DNA of 64,000 bases from Geodermatophilus siccatus (GTDB lineage Bacteria > Actinomycetota > Actinomycetes > Mycobacteriales > Geodermatophilaceae). Under the pieces are notes generated by a model. It worked only from the letters and a program-made list of their open reading frames with translations. It did no database searches and was not told the origin of the DNA. Positions 1 through 9,010 of the stretch are shown piece after piece. The DNA is taken from NCBI RefSeq assembly GCF_900103785.1, contig NZ_FNHE01000008.1:5270-69269 (forward strand), in the 5' to 3' direction. The position numbers and the translations under genes are program-made. The first letter of the stretch is position 1. Each line of letters begins with the position of its first letter.

Positions 1-1323
1 CACTCCGGCAGGCTCGATCACATCGCCCTCTACCGGCCCGGATTGGGCACCTTCTGGATCCTGCGCAACACCGGGGGTGCGTTCACGCCGGTCTATGCGG
101 AGGGCTCACCCGGGCACGGCATCGACGGCTACGACCTGGCCGACGAGCGGGACCAGGCGTTTGCGGTGGACTATGACGGTTCGGGCAAGCCGGATCACGT
201 CGTTCTCTACCGACCGGGCGCGGGCGTCTGCTGGATCCTTCGCCAGTCGGCTCCGACCATGTTCACGCCTGTTGTGCGGTCTCGCCAGCAGACGCAGACG
301 CTGTACCAGCCTTTAAGCGAGGTGAAGGGCTGGGTGCAGGTCCAACTATCCCGCGACGGCGCGGTCCGTTTCAGCGGGCACGTGCACAACGACCCGCTCA
401 TCTCTGAGGCGTTTGACTTCCAGGTGCGCGTCCAGATTGGCACGGTACAGGCCATTGTCCTGCAACATTCGGGACACTGCGGCGGTCTCGGTGCAGGGCC
501 GGAGGCGCGGAATGACTGGTGGGACGAGCAGGACGTTCGCTTTGAGGTGCTAAGGCATTTCGACGCCATCGTGGCGGACAGCAACCTGCAGGTTCAGGAA
601 AGTCGCACAGGGTCTATTACTGGCCCGTTGGCCGACATCGGCGAGTTCGTCCTCGGCTGGGCTCTCGGTGCGGTGGCCATCAATCCACTGACTGGCCTTC
701 TTATCTTCGTCGGGGGAGAGCTGGTGGGCCTTGCGCTATCCGGCGACCTCGTGCCAGTCTCCCGGATTATCGGCGGCACGCTATGGCTTAAGGGCCCATA
801 CGGCACCTTGTATGCCCTTGCAGCCGAGGGCATAGCTGCCATCGGATCTAACAGTAGGCAACTCACGCAACAGGAGTATGACTGGGCGGATGCGGAGGTG
901 TTTCAAGGAACTCTGCCTCCTATCGACAAGATCGTCTTGACGGACACCATCACACGCATCGACAACACCGAGAGAGCATTTGTATTCCCACGATTTGACG
1001 GGAAGTTCACGCTCAACTTCGGTCCCGCGGGCTTTGCCAACCCGATGGGGCAGCCGCGGACATTCATCCACGAACTAACGCACACTTGGCAGTTGGAGCA
1101 TACGCAGCTTGGCCTGGCCTGGCTCGCGGAGGCTCTTGCCACTCAGGTTTGCGCCGCTCTTGGCCAGGACGTCTACCACGTCGGCCCCCCCGGACCTCCC
1201 TTCAGCGACTTCAACTTAGAACAGCAGGCAGAAATCGTTGCCCGTTGGTGGAGCGGAGGAAAGAGCACAAGTGATCCCTACTATCGCTACATCGCAAGCA
1301 ACATCAGGCTGGCTTCCCCCTAG
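1..1323 (+). CDS. Partial FG-GAP-like repeat protein with C-terminal HExxH peptidase-like motif
   Basis: The frame is open from base 1, so the 5' end lies outside the window; the first in-window start-like codon is a TTG at 43. The N-terminal part has two copies of a beta-propeller-like unit (SGxxDHxxLYRPGxGxxWILR, near bases 4-75 and 178-250), resembling FG-GAP/VCBS repeats. A hydrophobic stretch follows at about bases 635-755 (possible membrane segment). Near bases 1066-1080 is HELTH, an HExxH zinc-binding motif, with a downstream WLAEA that could supply a third ligand as in gluzincins. It ends with TAG. GC is lower than in the core genome, which fits acquired DNA. The product is probably surface-exposed or secreted; substrate unknown. 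Confidence 0.6.
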   Translation, partial: HSGRLDHIALYRPGLGTFWILRNTGGAFTPVYAEGSPGHGIDGYDLADERDQAFAVDYDGSGKPDHVVLYRPGAGVCWILRQSAPTMFTPVVRSRQQTQTLYQPLSEVKGWVQVQLSRDGAVRFSGHVHNDPLISEAFDFQVRVQIGTVQAIVLQHSGHCGGLGAGPEARNDWWDEQDVRFEVLRHFDAIVADSNLQVQESRTGSITGPLADIGEFVLGWALGAVAINPLTGLLIFVGGELVGLALSGDLVPVSRIIGGTLWLKGPYGTLYALAAEGIAAIGSNSRQLTQQEYDWADAEVFQGTLPPIDKIVLTDTITRIDNTERAFVFPRFDGKFTLNFGPAGFANPMGQPRTFIHELTHTWQLEHTQLGLAWLAEALATQVCAALGQDVYHVGPPGPPFSDFNLEQQAEIVARWWSGGKSTSDPYYRYIASNIRLASP

Positions 1324-1502
1324 CTAGTCGCCAGAGTGTATTGAGCCATTCATCTACTCTCATCCTTTTCTCCAGGTCAGCGCTGCGGATCCCAGCTATG
1401 CCAATCTTGCGGACGGTGGGCGTATTCGCACAATCGGCTCTCGGGCGACGCGCCATCGACTCGGGCTCGCGATTGCGGGGTGCACTCTTAGGGGAGGGAG
1501 CG

Positions 1503-2780
1503 CAGGGCTGCTGCAAAGTCGGGAGATGAGCTTCTGAGCTGCGCGTTTGAGGGCGGGCACGGGCCGTGTGGTGATCTGCCTGCCGCCGCAGCCTCTGGAC
1601 CCGGCCGAGTCGATCAGCCTGCTGCAGGCCCTGACCGCGGTCGCCGATCCGCGCCGAGCCCGAGGACGTCGTCACAGTCTGCAATCAAGTCTGCTGCTCG
1701 CGGTCGGCGCCGTGCCGGCCGGCGCCCGCTCGTACGCGGCGATCCCCCAGTGGGCCCGCTGCGCCGAGCAGGCGGTGTCGGGATGCGGGCCGGTGCCGCA
1801 CGCGACCACGTTCGGCCGGGTGCTGTCCGCCGTCGACCCAGTTGCGTTGCAGCGTGCACTGACCGGCTGGGTCAGGGCCCGCCGCGAGGGCCGCCGGCGC
1901 CGGCGGCCCGGCGACGTGCGACACCTCGGGCAGGCCCGAACCGTGGTGGCGGTGGACGGTAAGACGTTGCGGGGCGCCCGCACCTCGGACGGGGAACAGA
2001 CCAAGCTGCTCGCCGTCTTCGCTCACGCCGATCAGCTGGCGATCACCCAGATCGAGGTGGTCGGCGGCGACGAGCTGGCCGCCTTCGCACCCGTGCTGGA
2101 CACCGTGCCTGTCCTGCGCGGAGTCGTGGTCACCGCGGACGCGCTGCCCTGTCAGCGCACGCACGCCACCTACCTGCGCGCCCGCGGCGGGCACTACCTG
2201 TTCACCGTCAAGGGCAACCAGCCCACACTCCGCCGCGCGTGGGCCTGGCTGCCCTGGGCCCAGGCACCCGCACTGATCGAGCGGCAGGTCGGACACGGCC
2301 GGACCGAGTCCCGCTCAATCAAGGTGCTCGACTTGGAGGGCGCGCCGGAGGCCCAGCTGTTCCCGCACGGTGCCCGGGCGATCAAGGTGGTGCGCCGTCG
2401 CCGCTGCTCCGGCCGGGCCAAGCCATCGGTGGAGACGGTGTACGCGATCACCTCGCTGGGCCACCACGACGCCGACCCGCGGCTGCTGGCCGGCTGGATC
2501 AGCTCGGACTGGACCATCGAGAACTGCCTGCACGGGGTCCGCGACGTCACCGCGGGTGAGGACCACTCGAGCGTCCGGACCGCCTCGGGCCCTCAGGGCA
2601 TGGCCGCCCTGCGCAACACCGCGATCAACCTCATCCGGCTCCGCGGCGGCACCAACATCGCCGCCGCCTAGCGCAGCTTCAGCTACCGACCCGTCGACGT
2701 CCTCGCTGCGCTCACCGCGGCCTGACCGAAGGACGGACGAGCAGGTCGAGCGGCACGTTCACGACTTTGCACGAGTCCTG
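1503..2780 (+). mobile_element. ISAs1-family insertion sequence
   Basis: A transposase gene is bounded by imperfect inverted ends: CAGGGCTGCTGCAAAGTCGG at 1503-1522 and the reverse complement of CAGGACTCGTGCAAAGTCGT at 2761-2780 (16 of 20 identical). The resulting length of about 1.28 kb fits the family. No clear target duplication is visible. A third, better-matching copy of the end lies at 4331-4350. Confidence 0.7.
1568..2671 (+). CDS. ISAs1-family (H-repeat type) transposase
   Basis: DDE transposase. It has the family hallmarks: N-terminal DUF4338-like region with [11 protein letters not shown], the AVDGKTLRGA motif around the first catalytic Asp, a VKGNQP motif in the middle, and the C-terminal WTIENCLHGVRDVTAGEDHS block carrying the catalytic Glu. 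The frame is open from a TTG at 1547; the GTG at 1568 is a plausible start because conserved sequence begins just after it. Roughly 367 residues, close to full length, and no internal frameshift is seen, so it may be functional. It ends in TAG at 2669-2671. Confidence 0.85.
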   Translation: MVICLPPQPLDPAESISLLQALTAVADPRRARGRRHSLQSSLLLAVGAVPAGARSYAAIPQWARCAEQAVSGCGPVPHATTFGRVLSAVDPVALQRALTGWVRARREGRRRRRPGDVRHLGQARTVVAVDGKTLRGARTSDGEQTKLLAVFAHADQLAITQIEVVGGDELAAFAPVLDTVPVLRGVVVTADALPCQRTHATYLRARGGHYLFTVKGNQPTLRRAWAWLPWAQAPALIERQVGHGRTESRSIKVLDLEGAPEAQLFPHGARAIKVVRRRRCSGRAKPSVETVYAITSLGHHDADPRLLAGWISSDWTIENCLHGVRDVTAGEDHSSVRTASGPQGMAALRNTAINLIRLRGGTNIAAA

Positions 2781-2810
2781 GCCTCCCGCCCGGGCCACGA
2801 AATCTCACGC

Positions 2811-4007
2811 CTACGACAAATATGCTGGACGGCGAATGAGCCTGAACCCGATCACATAGTTGGAGCGTGTCGGTACTTCACCGTTGCGATATGCCGAGCG
2901 CGCACCGTCTGCTGGATAGTCCCAGCCCCCTCCACGAAGCACTTTCTTGACGGGGTCCAGTCTCTGCCCATGCCCGTAGGATCCGTAATACCAGTTATCC
3001 ACCCATTCCCAGATATTGCCATGGATGTCATACAGGCCCCACGGGTTCGGCCGCTTTAGCCCTACTTCGTGCGCATATTCCGCCACATCTTTCGTTAGAT
3101 CGCGATACCATCCATAAAACCGCATGTCCCGCTCGTCATCCCCGAAGCTGAAATCAGTGGTCGTACCAGCCCTTGCCGCATACTCCCACTCCACCTCCGT
3201 GGGGAGGTAGTAATTGTTATCGGGGTCCATGCGCGACAAGCGATTGATGTAATCCTGGGCATCGAACCAACTCACATCAACAGCCGGGAAGCGCTCGCCT
3301 TCGCGGACATGCCGATCGTCGGCCCACGGCTTCGTGCCCACAACTTCGAGCCACTCTTGCTGTGTCACGACATATCGAGCCATGTAGAACGGTGAATTGA
3401 TGGTCTCCTGATGAGGCGGCCGCTCATTTTCTTCACGATCTGAGCCCATCGTGAACGCGCCGGGTAAGATCAGAGCGAACCGGGACCCCAAGGGACTTAC
3501 CCAATCTTGCAATCCGACGGCCTTGAGAAGTTGAGCTAGTCCTGAGTGATAGTCCTTACGGAAGTCGGCGTACAGCTTGTCAGCGAGCAGCGGTGGAAGT
3601 TCGCAATCCTCGGCGAGCAGAGGGAAAACAGCTGTCGACGAGGACGCAATCTCGGCTCTGTACTTGGACTGCCACTCCCTTTCGACCCATCCTGACTCGA
3701 CCGCTGCCTTAGTTATCCAGACAGCGAGAAAGTTGGCATGGGCCAAGCCCCGCTGAATGGACTGGGTGATGCGGTCGCCAACACCGATCTCCCATGCGTC
3801 TAGCCAGACGTCCAGACCCGCTCGTTTCAGGTCTTCCGCCAGACGGAGAGCATCCGCAGCATCACGGTTGGAATGACTGATGAAAATGCTTGGCGCTGGC
3901 ACTGTATCGGCCCCCTTCCGTAACTCGTCGGCGAAGCACCCTTTCATGCTTTGCGCTGTTAGGAGTGTCTCGCCTCGGTGGCGTGCATCACCAGGGTCAG
4001 ATGGCAC
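2811..4007 (-). CDS. TIR domain fused to formylglycine-generating-enzyme (FGE/SUMF1) domain
   Basis: A 398-residue two-domain protein. Residues about 38-165 are a TIR domain: APSIFISHSNRD opens the first strand, and VWLDAWEIGVGDR holds the acidic loop where TIR NADases carry their catalytic Glu (candidate E73). Residues about 175-395 are an FGE-sulfatase (C-type-lectin-like) domain with PGAFTMGSDREENERPPH, LPTEVEWEYAARAG, NPWGLYDIHGNIWEW and the terminal VLRGGGWD...SAYRN...IGFRL blocks. The usual FGE active-site cysteines are not evident, so a binding role is more likely than sulfatase activation. TIR domains often make or cleave NAD-derived signals in anti-phage defence; this role is inferred. 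The start is GTG at 4007; Met21 is an alternative. The gene converges on the ISAs1 transposase. Confidence 0.8.
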   Translation of the reverse strand: MPSDPGDARHRGETLLTAQSMKGCFADELRKGADTVPAPSIFISHSNRDAADALRLAEDLKRAGLDVWLDAWEIGVGDRITQSIQRGLAHANFLAVWITKAAVESGWVEREWQSKYRAEIASSSTAVFPLLAEDCELPPLLADKLYADFRKDYHSGLAQLLKAVGLQDWVSPLGSRFALILPGAFTMGSDREENERPPHQETINSPFYMARYVVTQQEWLEVVGTKPWADDRHVREGERFPAVDVSWFDAQDYINRLSRMDPDNNYYLPTEVEWEYAARAGTTTDFSFGDDERDMRFYGWYRDLTKDVAEYAHEVGLKRPNPWGLYDIHGNIWEWVDNWYYGSYGHGQRLDPVKKVLRGGGWDYPADGARSAYRNGEVPTRSNYVIGFRLIRRPAYLS

Positions 4008-4687
4008 GAGGGTTGCACCCCTAGAGGGCCCGTACTCCAGAAAACCGCGCAGGATGAAGCGTGATGGCCTCTCGCCAGCATTCAGGGCGCTGGGATTGGG
4101 TCACGGTTCGTGCAAAGTCCTCAGACAGGCGGTTGAGCTGCGCGGATGCTGGCGTAGAGAGGCTGTGATTCGGCGCGAAGCCTCGACCGTCACGTAGTCG
4201 GACCCACCGCCAGGTCGCTCTGACCTGGACAGGCGTCGAGTGCTCACCTCCAGGTGGAGTGCAGAGCGGTGGCTCAGGAGGCCTGACTCCGGCCGCTAGC
4301 CGCCATAACCGCAAATCAGGCCCGGCAAAGCTGACTTTGCAGCGGCCCTGCGGCAGCACCGGTCTCGAGTTCAGACCGTTTCTGTAACCCCCTCCCTTGA
4401 TGATCGCTCGGTCAGAGTCGGCCATGCGTCCGCGTCCGCATCTGCGGTGACGCCCACGTGACGCTGCGGTGACGCCATGGCCCTAAAGTGCGCGCTCACC
4501 GGTAGGGGACGGGTTGGCCTCCGGTTCTAGGTGGCACCCGCCGGCTGGTCTGCCCCGAACCGATCGATCGCGACAAGGTATCCGGACTTCAACTGACGCA
4601 CGTCAGTGCACCAGCATTGTTCATCCTGAAAGCCAAACCTGGACCCGTGGTCAGGGAAGTCCAGCGTTACGAACGAGGGGACTGACG
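4008..4687. other. 680-bp non-coding interval with an ISAs1-like end and a hairpin
   Basis: No convincing gene is present; an open frame at 4021-4425 (reverse) has Arg/Pro-rich composition and no recognisable motif. The interval holds an ISAs1-like terminus at 4331-4350 and a small hairpin, CGGTCT/AGACCG, at 4360-4378. It probably contains divergent promoters for the TIR-FGE and MACPF-like genes. Confidence 0.5.
4331..4350 (-). repeat. Solo ISAs1-like terminal inverted repeat
   Basis: The reverse complement reads CAGGGCCGCTGCAAAGTCAG, matching the left end of the ISAs1 element (1503-1522) at 18 of 20 bases in inverted orientation. The match is closer than that of the element's own right end. 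The pair at 1503 and 4350 brackets both the transposase and the TIR-FGE gene. Confidence 0.6.
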
Positions 4688-6223
4688 GTGGCCGGCACCA
4701 TCATCTGGAATGACCAATTCTACCCCGGCAGAGGTGTCAATAGCCAAACGCAGCAAACGTACAACCTCGGACTTGAGTTTTCCGATCCAATAGCCGAGGC
4801 GCCGGGCCAACGCTCCCAGTATTACCTAGAGACACTGACGTCAACGCACGATCTGATGCGGTCCTTGAACATCAGTGCTTCAGCGTCACTCGGTGTTGGC
4901 GCCTTCTCGGTGTCCGCTGAGTTCGAATTATCGAAGAACACAGAGATGAGCAGCTATTACACCTACGCTCTGGTACGCGTTCAGGTGCTGAACCCTCCTT
5001 TGGTTATACGGAACCCCCGGTTGACGCAGGAAGCTAGACAGCTTCTTGAGCAACGAGGATGGAGGGAATTCGCGGCGGCGTATGGCTGGGAGTACATCAC
5101 CGGCAAGGTCACCGGCGGAGCCTTTTACGGACTTATTGAGTGTCAGACCACCACTGTACAGCAACAGCAGTCGATTCGAGCACAGCTAAGCGCCAGCTAC
5201 GGTCCTTTCAAAGGAGAGGGTGAGGTTTCCAGCGAACTGAAGGAGTCCATGTCGCAGGTTGGCCTGAATGTCTCGGTGATAAGGACGGGGGATCAGGGCC
5301 CATTCCCGGTCTCGTTTGACGAGATGCTCGAGGCCGCCCGCAAGTACCCGGACAGAGTGGCGGCCGGTGCAAGCCCGGTGGTGGTGTCGGCCCTCGTCAA
5401 CGATTACCGCAGTTCTGTACCCCTACCGCCTGTTCCTCCCGAGGACTCCTTGGAGGTACTACAACAACGCCTAACACTGGAAGACTTGGGGCGCGAGTAC
5501 GTGCGGCTTCGTGACTATAAAGCAACATTGGACTTCGTACTGGGGCGCGATCTGTCCGAGTTTGATGATTTCAGAGATCTCGACGCGGCAGCGCTGGAGG
5601 CGCAGCGGAAGCGTTACCAAGATTCGCAACGCGCGACAGTGGCAGAGTTGAATGCAATCACCGATAGGGCAAGGAGGTGTCTGGCGGATATACGACAATG
5701 CGACACCTATGCTACTACGGTCGAGACGCTTCAGACTCCCACCATAGGAGGCAACCTTATGAACTTGAGGGAGCTTGAGAAGCGAGTCGCCGGACTCGAA
5801 ACAAGTCTTATTCCTATAGGGACAATTGTACCCTTCTCCGGGTCGCTCGCGGAAGCCGAGGCCAAACGCGAGCATGGCTGGTGGATGTGCGACGGCCGCC
5901 TTATAACTGACCCGAGTTCACCGCTCACCGGCCGAAACACACCAGATCTCAGAGATCGATTCTTGATGGGCTCGGGTCATCCGCCGGCATTTCCTCCGGG
6001 GGGCAGAGGGGGCGGTACTCAGGCTACAGTCCCAGACCGCGAGGTTTGGGTTACCTCGGACTGGTTCACGGCCGAGGTTCGACCCAACACTCCCGTCGGC
6101 GTCCGGGTGGGCGAAGAATGGATCGACCGACACCACATCACCAGCAGGGGGATCGTGCCCGGCGCGACGGTGCAGACAGTTCCTCCATTCACGGCCGTGA
6201 TTTACCTCGTCAAAGTTCGGTGA
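4688..6223 (+). CDS. MACPF-like pore-forming domain fused to phage tail-collar domain
   Basis: A 511-residue protein. The GTG at 4688 is chosen because GAGGGG (4675-4680) lies 7 nt upstream; the frame is open further 5' but looks non-coding. The N-terminal half resembles membrane attack complex/perforin proteins: residues 132-144 read YGWEYITGKVTGG, close to the MACPF signature Y-G-[ST]-H-[FY]-x6-G-G, and amphipathic Ser/Ala-rich segments flank it, as expected for membrane-inserting hairpins. Residues about 260-370 are charged and probably helical. Residues about 375-430 (IPIGTIVPFSG ... GWWMCDGR ... TPDLRDRFLMG) are a phage tail-collar domain. The C-terminus is a beta-rich end (PPFTAVIYLVKVR) typical of collar proteins. 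No signal peptide. The function is inferred to be a lytic or binding effector. Confidence 0.7.
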   Translation: MAGTIIWNDQFYPGRGVNSQTQQTYNLGLEFSDPIAEAPGQRSQYYLETLTSTHDLMRSLNISASASLGVGAFSVSAEFELSKNTEMSSYYTYALVRVQVLNPPLVIRNPRLTQEARQLLEQRGWREFAAAYGWEYITGKVTGGAFYGLIECQTTTVQQQQSIRAQLSASYGPFKGEGEVSSELKESMSQVGLNVSVIRTGDQGPFPVSFDEMLEAARKYPDRVAAGASPVVVSALVNDYRSSVPLPPVPPEDSLEVLQQRLTLEDLGREYVRLRDYKATLDFVLGRDLSEFDDFRDLDAAALEAQRKRYQDSQRATVAELNAITDRARRCLADIRQCDTYATTVETLQTPTIGGNLMNLRELEKRVAGLETSLIPIGTIVPFSGSLAEAEAKREHGWWMCDGRLITDPSSPLTGRNTPDLRDRFLMGSGHPPAFPPGGRGGGTQATVPDREVWVTSDWFTAEVRPNTPVGVRVGEEWIDRHHITSRGIVPGATVQTVPPFTAVIYLVKVR

Positions 6224-6449
6224 CGCGAGCGCGTACCAACCGGAGAATCGCCCATCACACCGAACACGGCGGAATCAATGGGGTGCGGTCGAAGGTCGAG
6301 GAGCTAGCGCTCCGTACCGGCGCGGATTTGGTTCGCGTGTGATCGCCTTCCGGTAGGGCTACATACTCATACTGTCCTTACCGCAAGTTCTGGGTGGGCC
6401 TGACTGCGACTAGGGATGGGCCCGCCGATTGGAAGCGGAGGATTACGCT

Positions 6450-7172
6450 ATGACCGGGGTGTACTCCAGGCGAGCATTGCAGGCCTTCATCATCCTGTTG
6501 TTCACCTACGGCTTGCTGGTCGCCATGCTCGTCCTGCTCCATGGGCTTGATATTCTGCGGTTCACAACGAACCTCGAAGGCAGTGTGATCCCCCTAGTCA
6601 ATAGCCTCCCCTTCGTCGCACTCTACCTCCTAGTGCTACTAGCGGCGACTGCTGGATATGCTCGCGGACAGATTATGTCCAAGAGATTGCCGTTCAATCA
6701 GCTCTTGAAGGAGGAGCTCTCAAGCAGTCAGATGGAAAGCGCGGGCATCAAGACTAAGATTCGTAGCCCGGGTGGCAAAATTTATGCCGAGACTACCTTT
6801 CGGGAAGCTCTCGCCGCAGCCACCTCGGCGCGCCTGCCGATCCTCGCCGTCGTCGATCAGCAAGATGCTGTAACAGGTGTTATCACAAGCCATGACCTTC
6901 TTCAGAAGTTTCAGGACATCGCTAGGAATGAGCAGTCGACCGGTGACGAGTGGAAGTCAATACTTGGCGAGCGAGTGAATCAGGTCATTAACCCGAATCC
7001 TCCAGTCATGGCTGGAGTGGACGAAAACGTGCAGGAGGTTCTCGCCCGATTGATCAGCTACCAGCATACGAAGCTTGTGGTCGTGAAGGATCTCGTCAAG
7101 AAGGAGTATATTGGCACGGTCGACGCCCTTGATTTAGTGGGGGAGATCTTAGAGAAGTCGGTAGAGGAATAG
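6450..7172 (+). CDS. Membrane-anchored CBS-domain protein
   Basis: 240 residues. The ATG at 6450 follows GGAGG (6437-6441) by 8 nt. Two transmembrane helices (residues about 11-33 and 50-72) are followed by a cytosolic part with a CBS pair: TTFREALAAATSARLPILAVVDQ...GVITSHDLL and NPNPPVMAGVDENVQEVLARL...KLVVVKD...YIGTVDALDLV. CBS pairs bind adenosine nucleotides and sense energy state or ionic strength. Codon use and GC are like the preceding island genes and unlike the core genome. It may act with the MACPF-like gene upstream (227-bp gap), but there is no direct evidence. Ends in TAG. Confidence 0.75.
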   Translation: MTGVYSRRALQAFIILLFTYGLLVAMLVLLHGLDILRFTTNLEGSVIPLVNSLPFVALYLLVLLAATAGYARGQIMSKRLPFNQLLKEELSSSQMESAGIKTKIRSPGGKIYAETTFREALAAATSARLPILAVVDQQDAVTGVITSHDLLQKFQDIARNEQSTGDEWKSILGERVNQVINPNPPVMAGVDENVQEVLARLISYQHTKLVVVKDLVKKEYIGTVDALDLVGEILEKSVEE

Positions 7173-7225
7173 GTGCAGGGCAAGTCGATCTTGCGGCCTT
7201 CGGCCAGGCGATATCTTCCCAGGCC

Positions 7226-7828
7226 TTGGACATTCAGTTGCCGAGTGACGACCTCGGACGTCTGCAGGAGCACCACGGGGCAGAAAAGCTTGGCTTCTCT
7301 GGTACGGCCCGCGACCTCGTGTTCGACTGCAGCAGCGTGGCAGACCGGCTGACCGCCTTCGATGGGCTCGACCGGCGTCGCAAGCCGCTGCTGGGCTATC
7401 GACAGTTCGACTACTGGGTGTACGAGGAGCACCGCAACGCGGTTCAGATGGTCGCCCACCTCGCCGGCGCTCGACAGCACCTCGACCCCCGCATCGCGGA
7501 GCACGTCGCCCTAGTTTTAGATCTCGCCCGGCTGCACCTGCTCAGTCTCATCCGAATGACCGGCCACATCCGCGGGGCCTTCCTCGGGGACCCCGATCTT
7601 CGACTACAGGAGTACATCTTCGGCGGCGCCACGAACCTGCGGGAGAAGGTCGAGACTGCCCGGCTGCTCAACCGTTCCAGTCCCGAAGGCACGGGTCCCC
7701 TTGACCATCTGCCGCCCTACTACGCCCCGCTTCGGGAGCTAGTGCCGCGGCTGCCAACGTTCGCCCGTCCCCGGGCGGACGAAGGAGTCCCGGCTGAGCA
7801 TGGAGGCTGTCACCGTCGTCTCGTCTGA
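7226..7828 (+). CDS. Hypothetical protein, possibly 5'-truncated
   Basis: The 200-residue frame looks coding, with balanced composition and a compact middle part (YRQFDYWVYEEHRNAVQMVAHL, then helical LDLARLHLLSLIRMTGHIRG), but I recognise no family. It has only a TTG start without a ribosome-binding site, and the frame is open back to a stop at 7130-7132, inside the CBS gene. GC rises sharply at about 7170, so the gene may have lost its 5' end at a recombination junction. It ends 27 bp before the IS630-type transposase. Confidence 0.4.
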   Translation: MDIQLPSDDLGRLQEHHGAEKLGFSGTARDLVFDCSSVADRLTAFDGLDRRRKPLLGYRQFDYWVYEEHRNAVQMVAHLAGARQHLDPRIAEHVALVLDLARLHLLSLIRMTGHIRGAFLGDPDLRLQEYIFGGATNLREKVETARLLNRSSPEGTGPLDHLPPYYAPLRELVPRLPTFARPRADEGVPAEHGGCHRRLV

Positions 7829-7854
7829 TCCTGACTTCCCGCAGGAGATGCGAG

Positions 7855-9004
7855 ATGGCGCAGCCCGTGCAGGTCCGGCCGATCAGCAGCGACGAGGGCA
7901 ACCGGCTGCTGCGGATCGTGCGCCGCAGCAGCGGGTCGGTGGTGACCTGGCGGCGGGCGCAGATGGTGCTGCTCTCGGCCCAGGGCATGCCGGTGCCGCA
8001 GATCGCCGAGGTCACGTTCTCCAGCCCCGACCGGGTCCGCGACGTGATCCACAACTTCACCGCCGACGGCTTCGACTCGCTGTATCCGCGCTACGCCGGC
8101 GGCCGGCCACCGAAGTTCACCGTGGACCAGCGGGCCGAGATCAGGAAGGCCGCGCTGAGCCGCCCGGCCGATCACGGGTTGCCGTTCTCCGTCTGGAGCT
8201 TGTCGAAGCTGGCCGACTTCCTGGTTGCCGAGGGGGTGGTCGACGACATCTCCCATGAGGGTCTGCGCACGCTGCTGCGCGAGGAGGGCGTCTCCTTTCC
8301 AAGCCGTGAAGACCTGGAAGACCAGCACCGATCCCGACTACGAGGCCAAGAAGAACCGGGTGCTGGAGCTCTACGCGATCGCCGACGGACGCCGCCGGCC
8401 CGGCGTCGATGACCCGTCCGTCGTCATCTGCTGCGACGAGTTTGGCCCGCTGAACCTTCAACCCCACCCCGGCAAGCAGTGGGCACCGCAAGCGGTCGGT
8501 CGTGGCGACCAGTGCCGTCCGCGGCGGCGTCGCCGGCGGGCCACCTACACCCGACCGCACGGCGTGCGGCATCTGATCGCCGGCTACGACTTGTCAACCG
8601 ACCGGCTCTACGGCCACGTCAAGGCCCGTAAGGGCCGCACCGAGTTCCTGGCCTTCTGCCGCTACCTGCGCTCGCTGCACCCGGCCGAGGTGCGGATCGC
8701 GATCGTGCTGGACAACTTCAGCCCGCACCTGTCGACCAGGACCGATCCGCGGGTCGGTAAGTGGGCGGCGAACAACGTCGAGCTGGCCTACGTGCCGTTC
8801 TACGGCTCGTGGCTCAACCGCATTGAGGCCCAGTTCACCGCGCTGCGCTACTTCGCCCTCGACGGCACCGACCACGAGTCCCACCGCGAGCAGGCGAGCA
8901 TGATCCGCCGCTACATCGCCTGGCGGAACCGGCACGTCACCGACCCCAGCCTCCGCAAGGTCATCCGCCGAGCCGACACCATCAAGAGGGCGAAGGTTGC
9001 CTGA
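7855..9004 (+). pseudogene. IS630-family transposase, frameshifted
   Basis: Two overlapping frames together make a full IS630 transposase. Bases 7855 to about 8297 encode the N-terminal HTH region (MAQPVQVRPISSDEGNRLLR, a winged-helix linker and LREEGVSF). From about 8298 to 9004 the second frame gives the DDE domain: CCDEFGPL (first Asp), IVLDNFSPH (second Asp) and GSWLNRIEAQF (catalytic Glu). The join sits at a TTT run near 8297-8299, where one surplus T shifts the frame. Either the gene is inactivated or the base is a sequencing error. Inverted ends could not be placed; the right end abuts the IS982-like element. Confidence 0.8.
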
Positions 9005-9010
9005 CCCGGC

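Noticed and set aside
2811..3300. FGE domain as the variable target of a diversity-generating retroelement
   Set aside because: No reverse transcriptase gene or template repeat is visible in the window, and the C-terminal block shows no adenine-rich template-like copy.
4021..4425. 134-residue reverse open frame between the TIR-FGE and MACPF-like genes
   Set aside because: Arg/Pro-rich, no ribosome-binding site or motif; it includes the ISAs1-like end and a hairpin.
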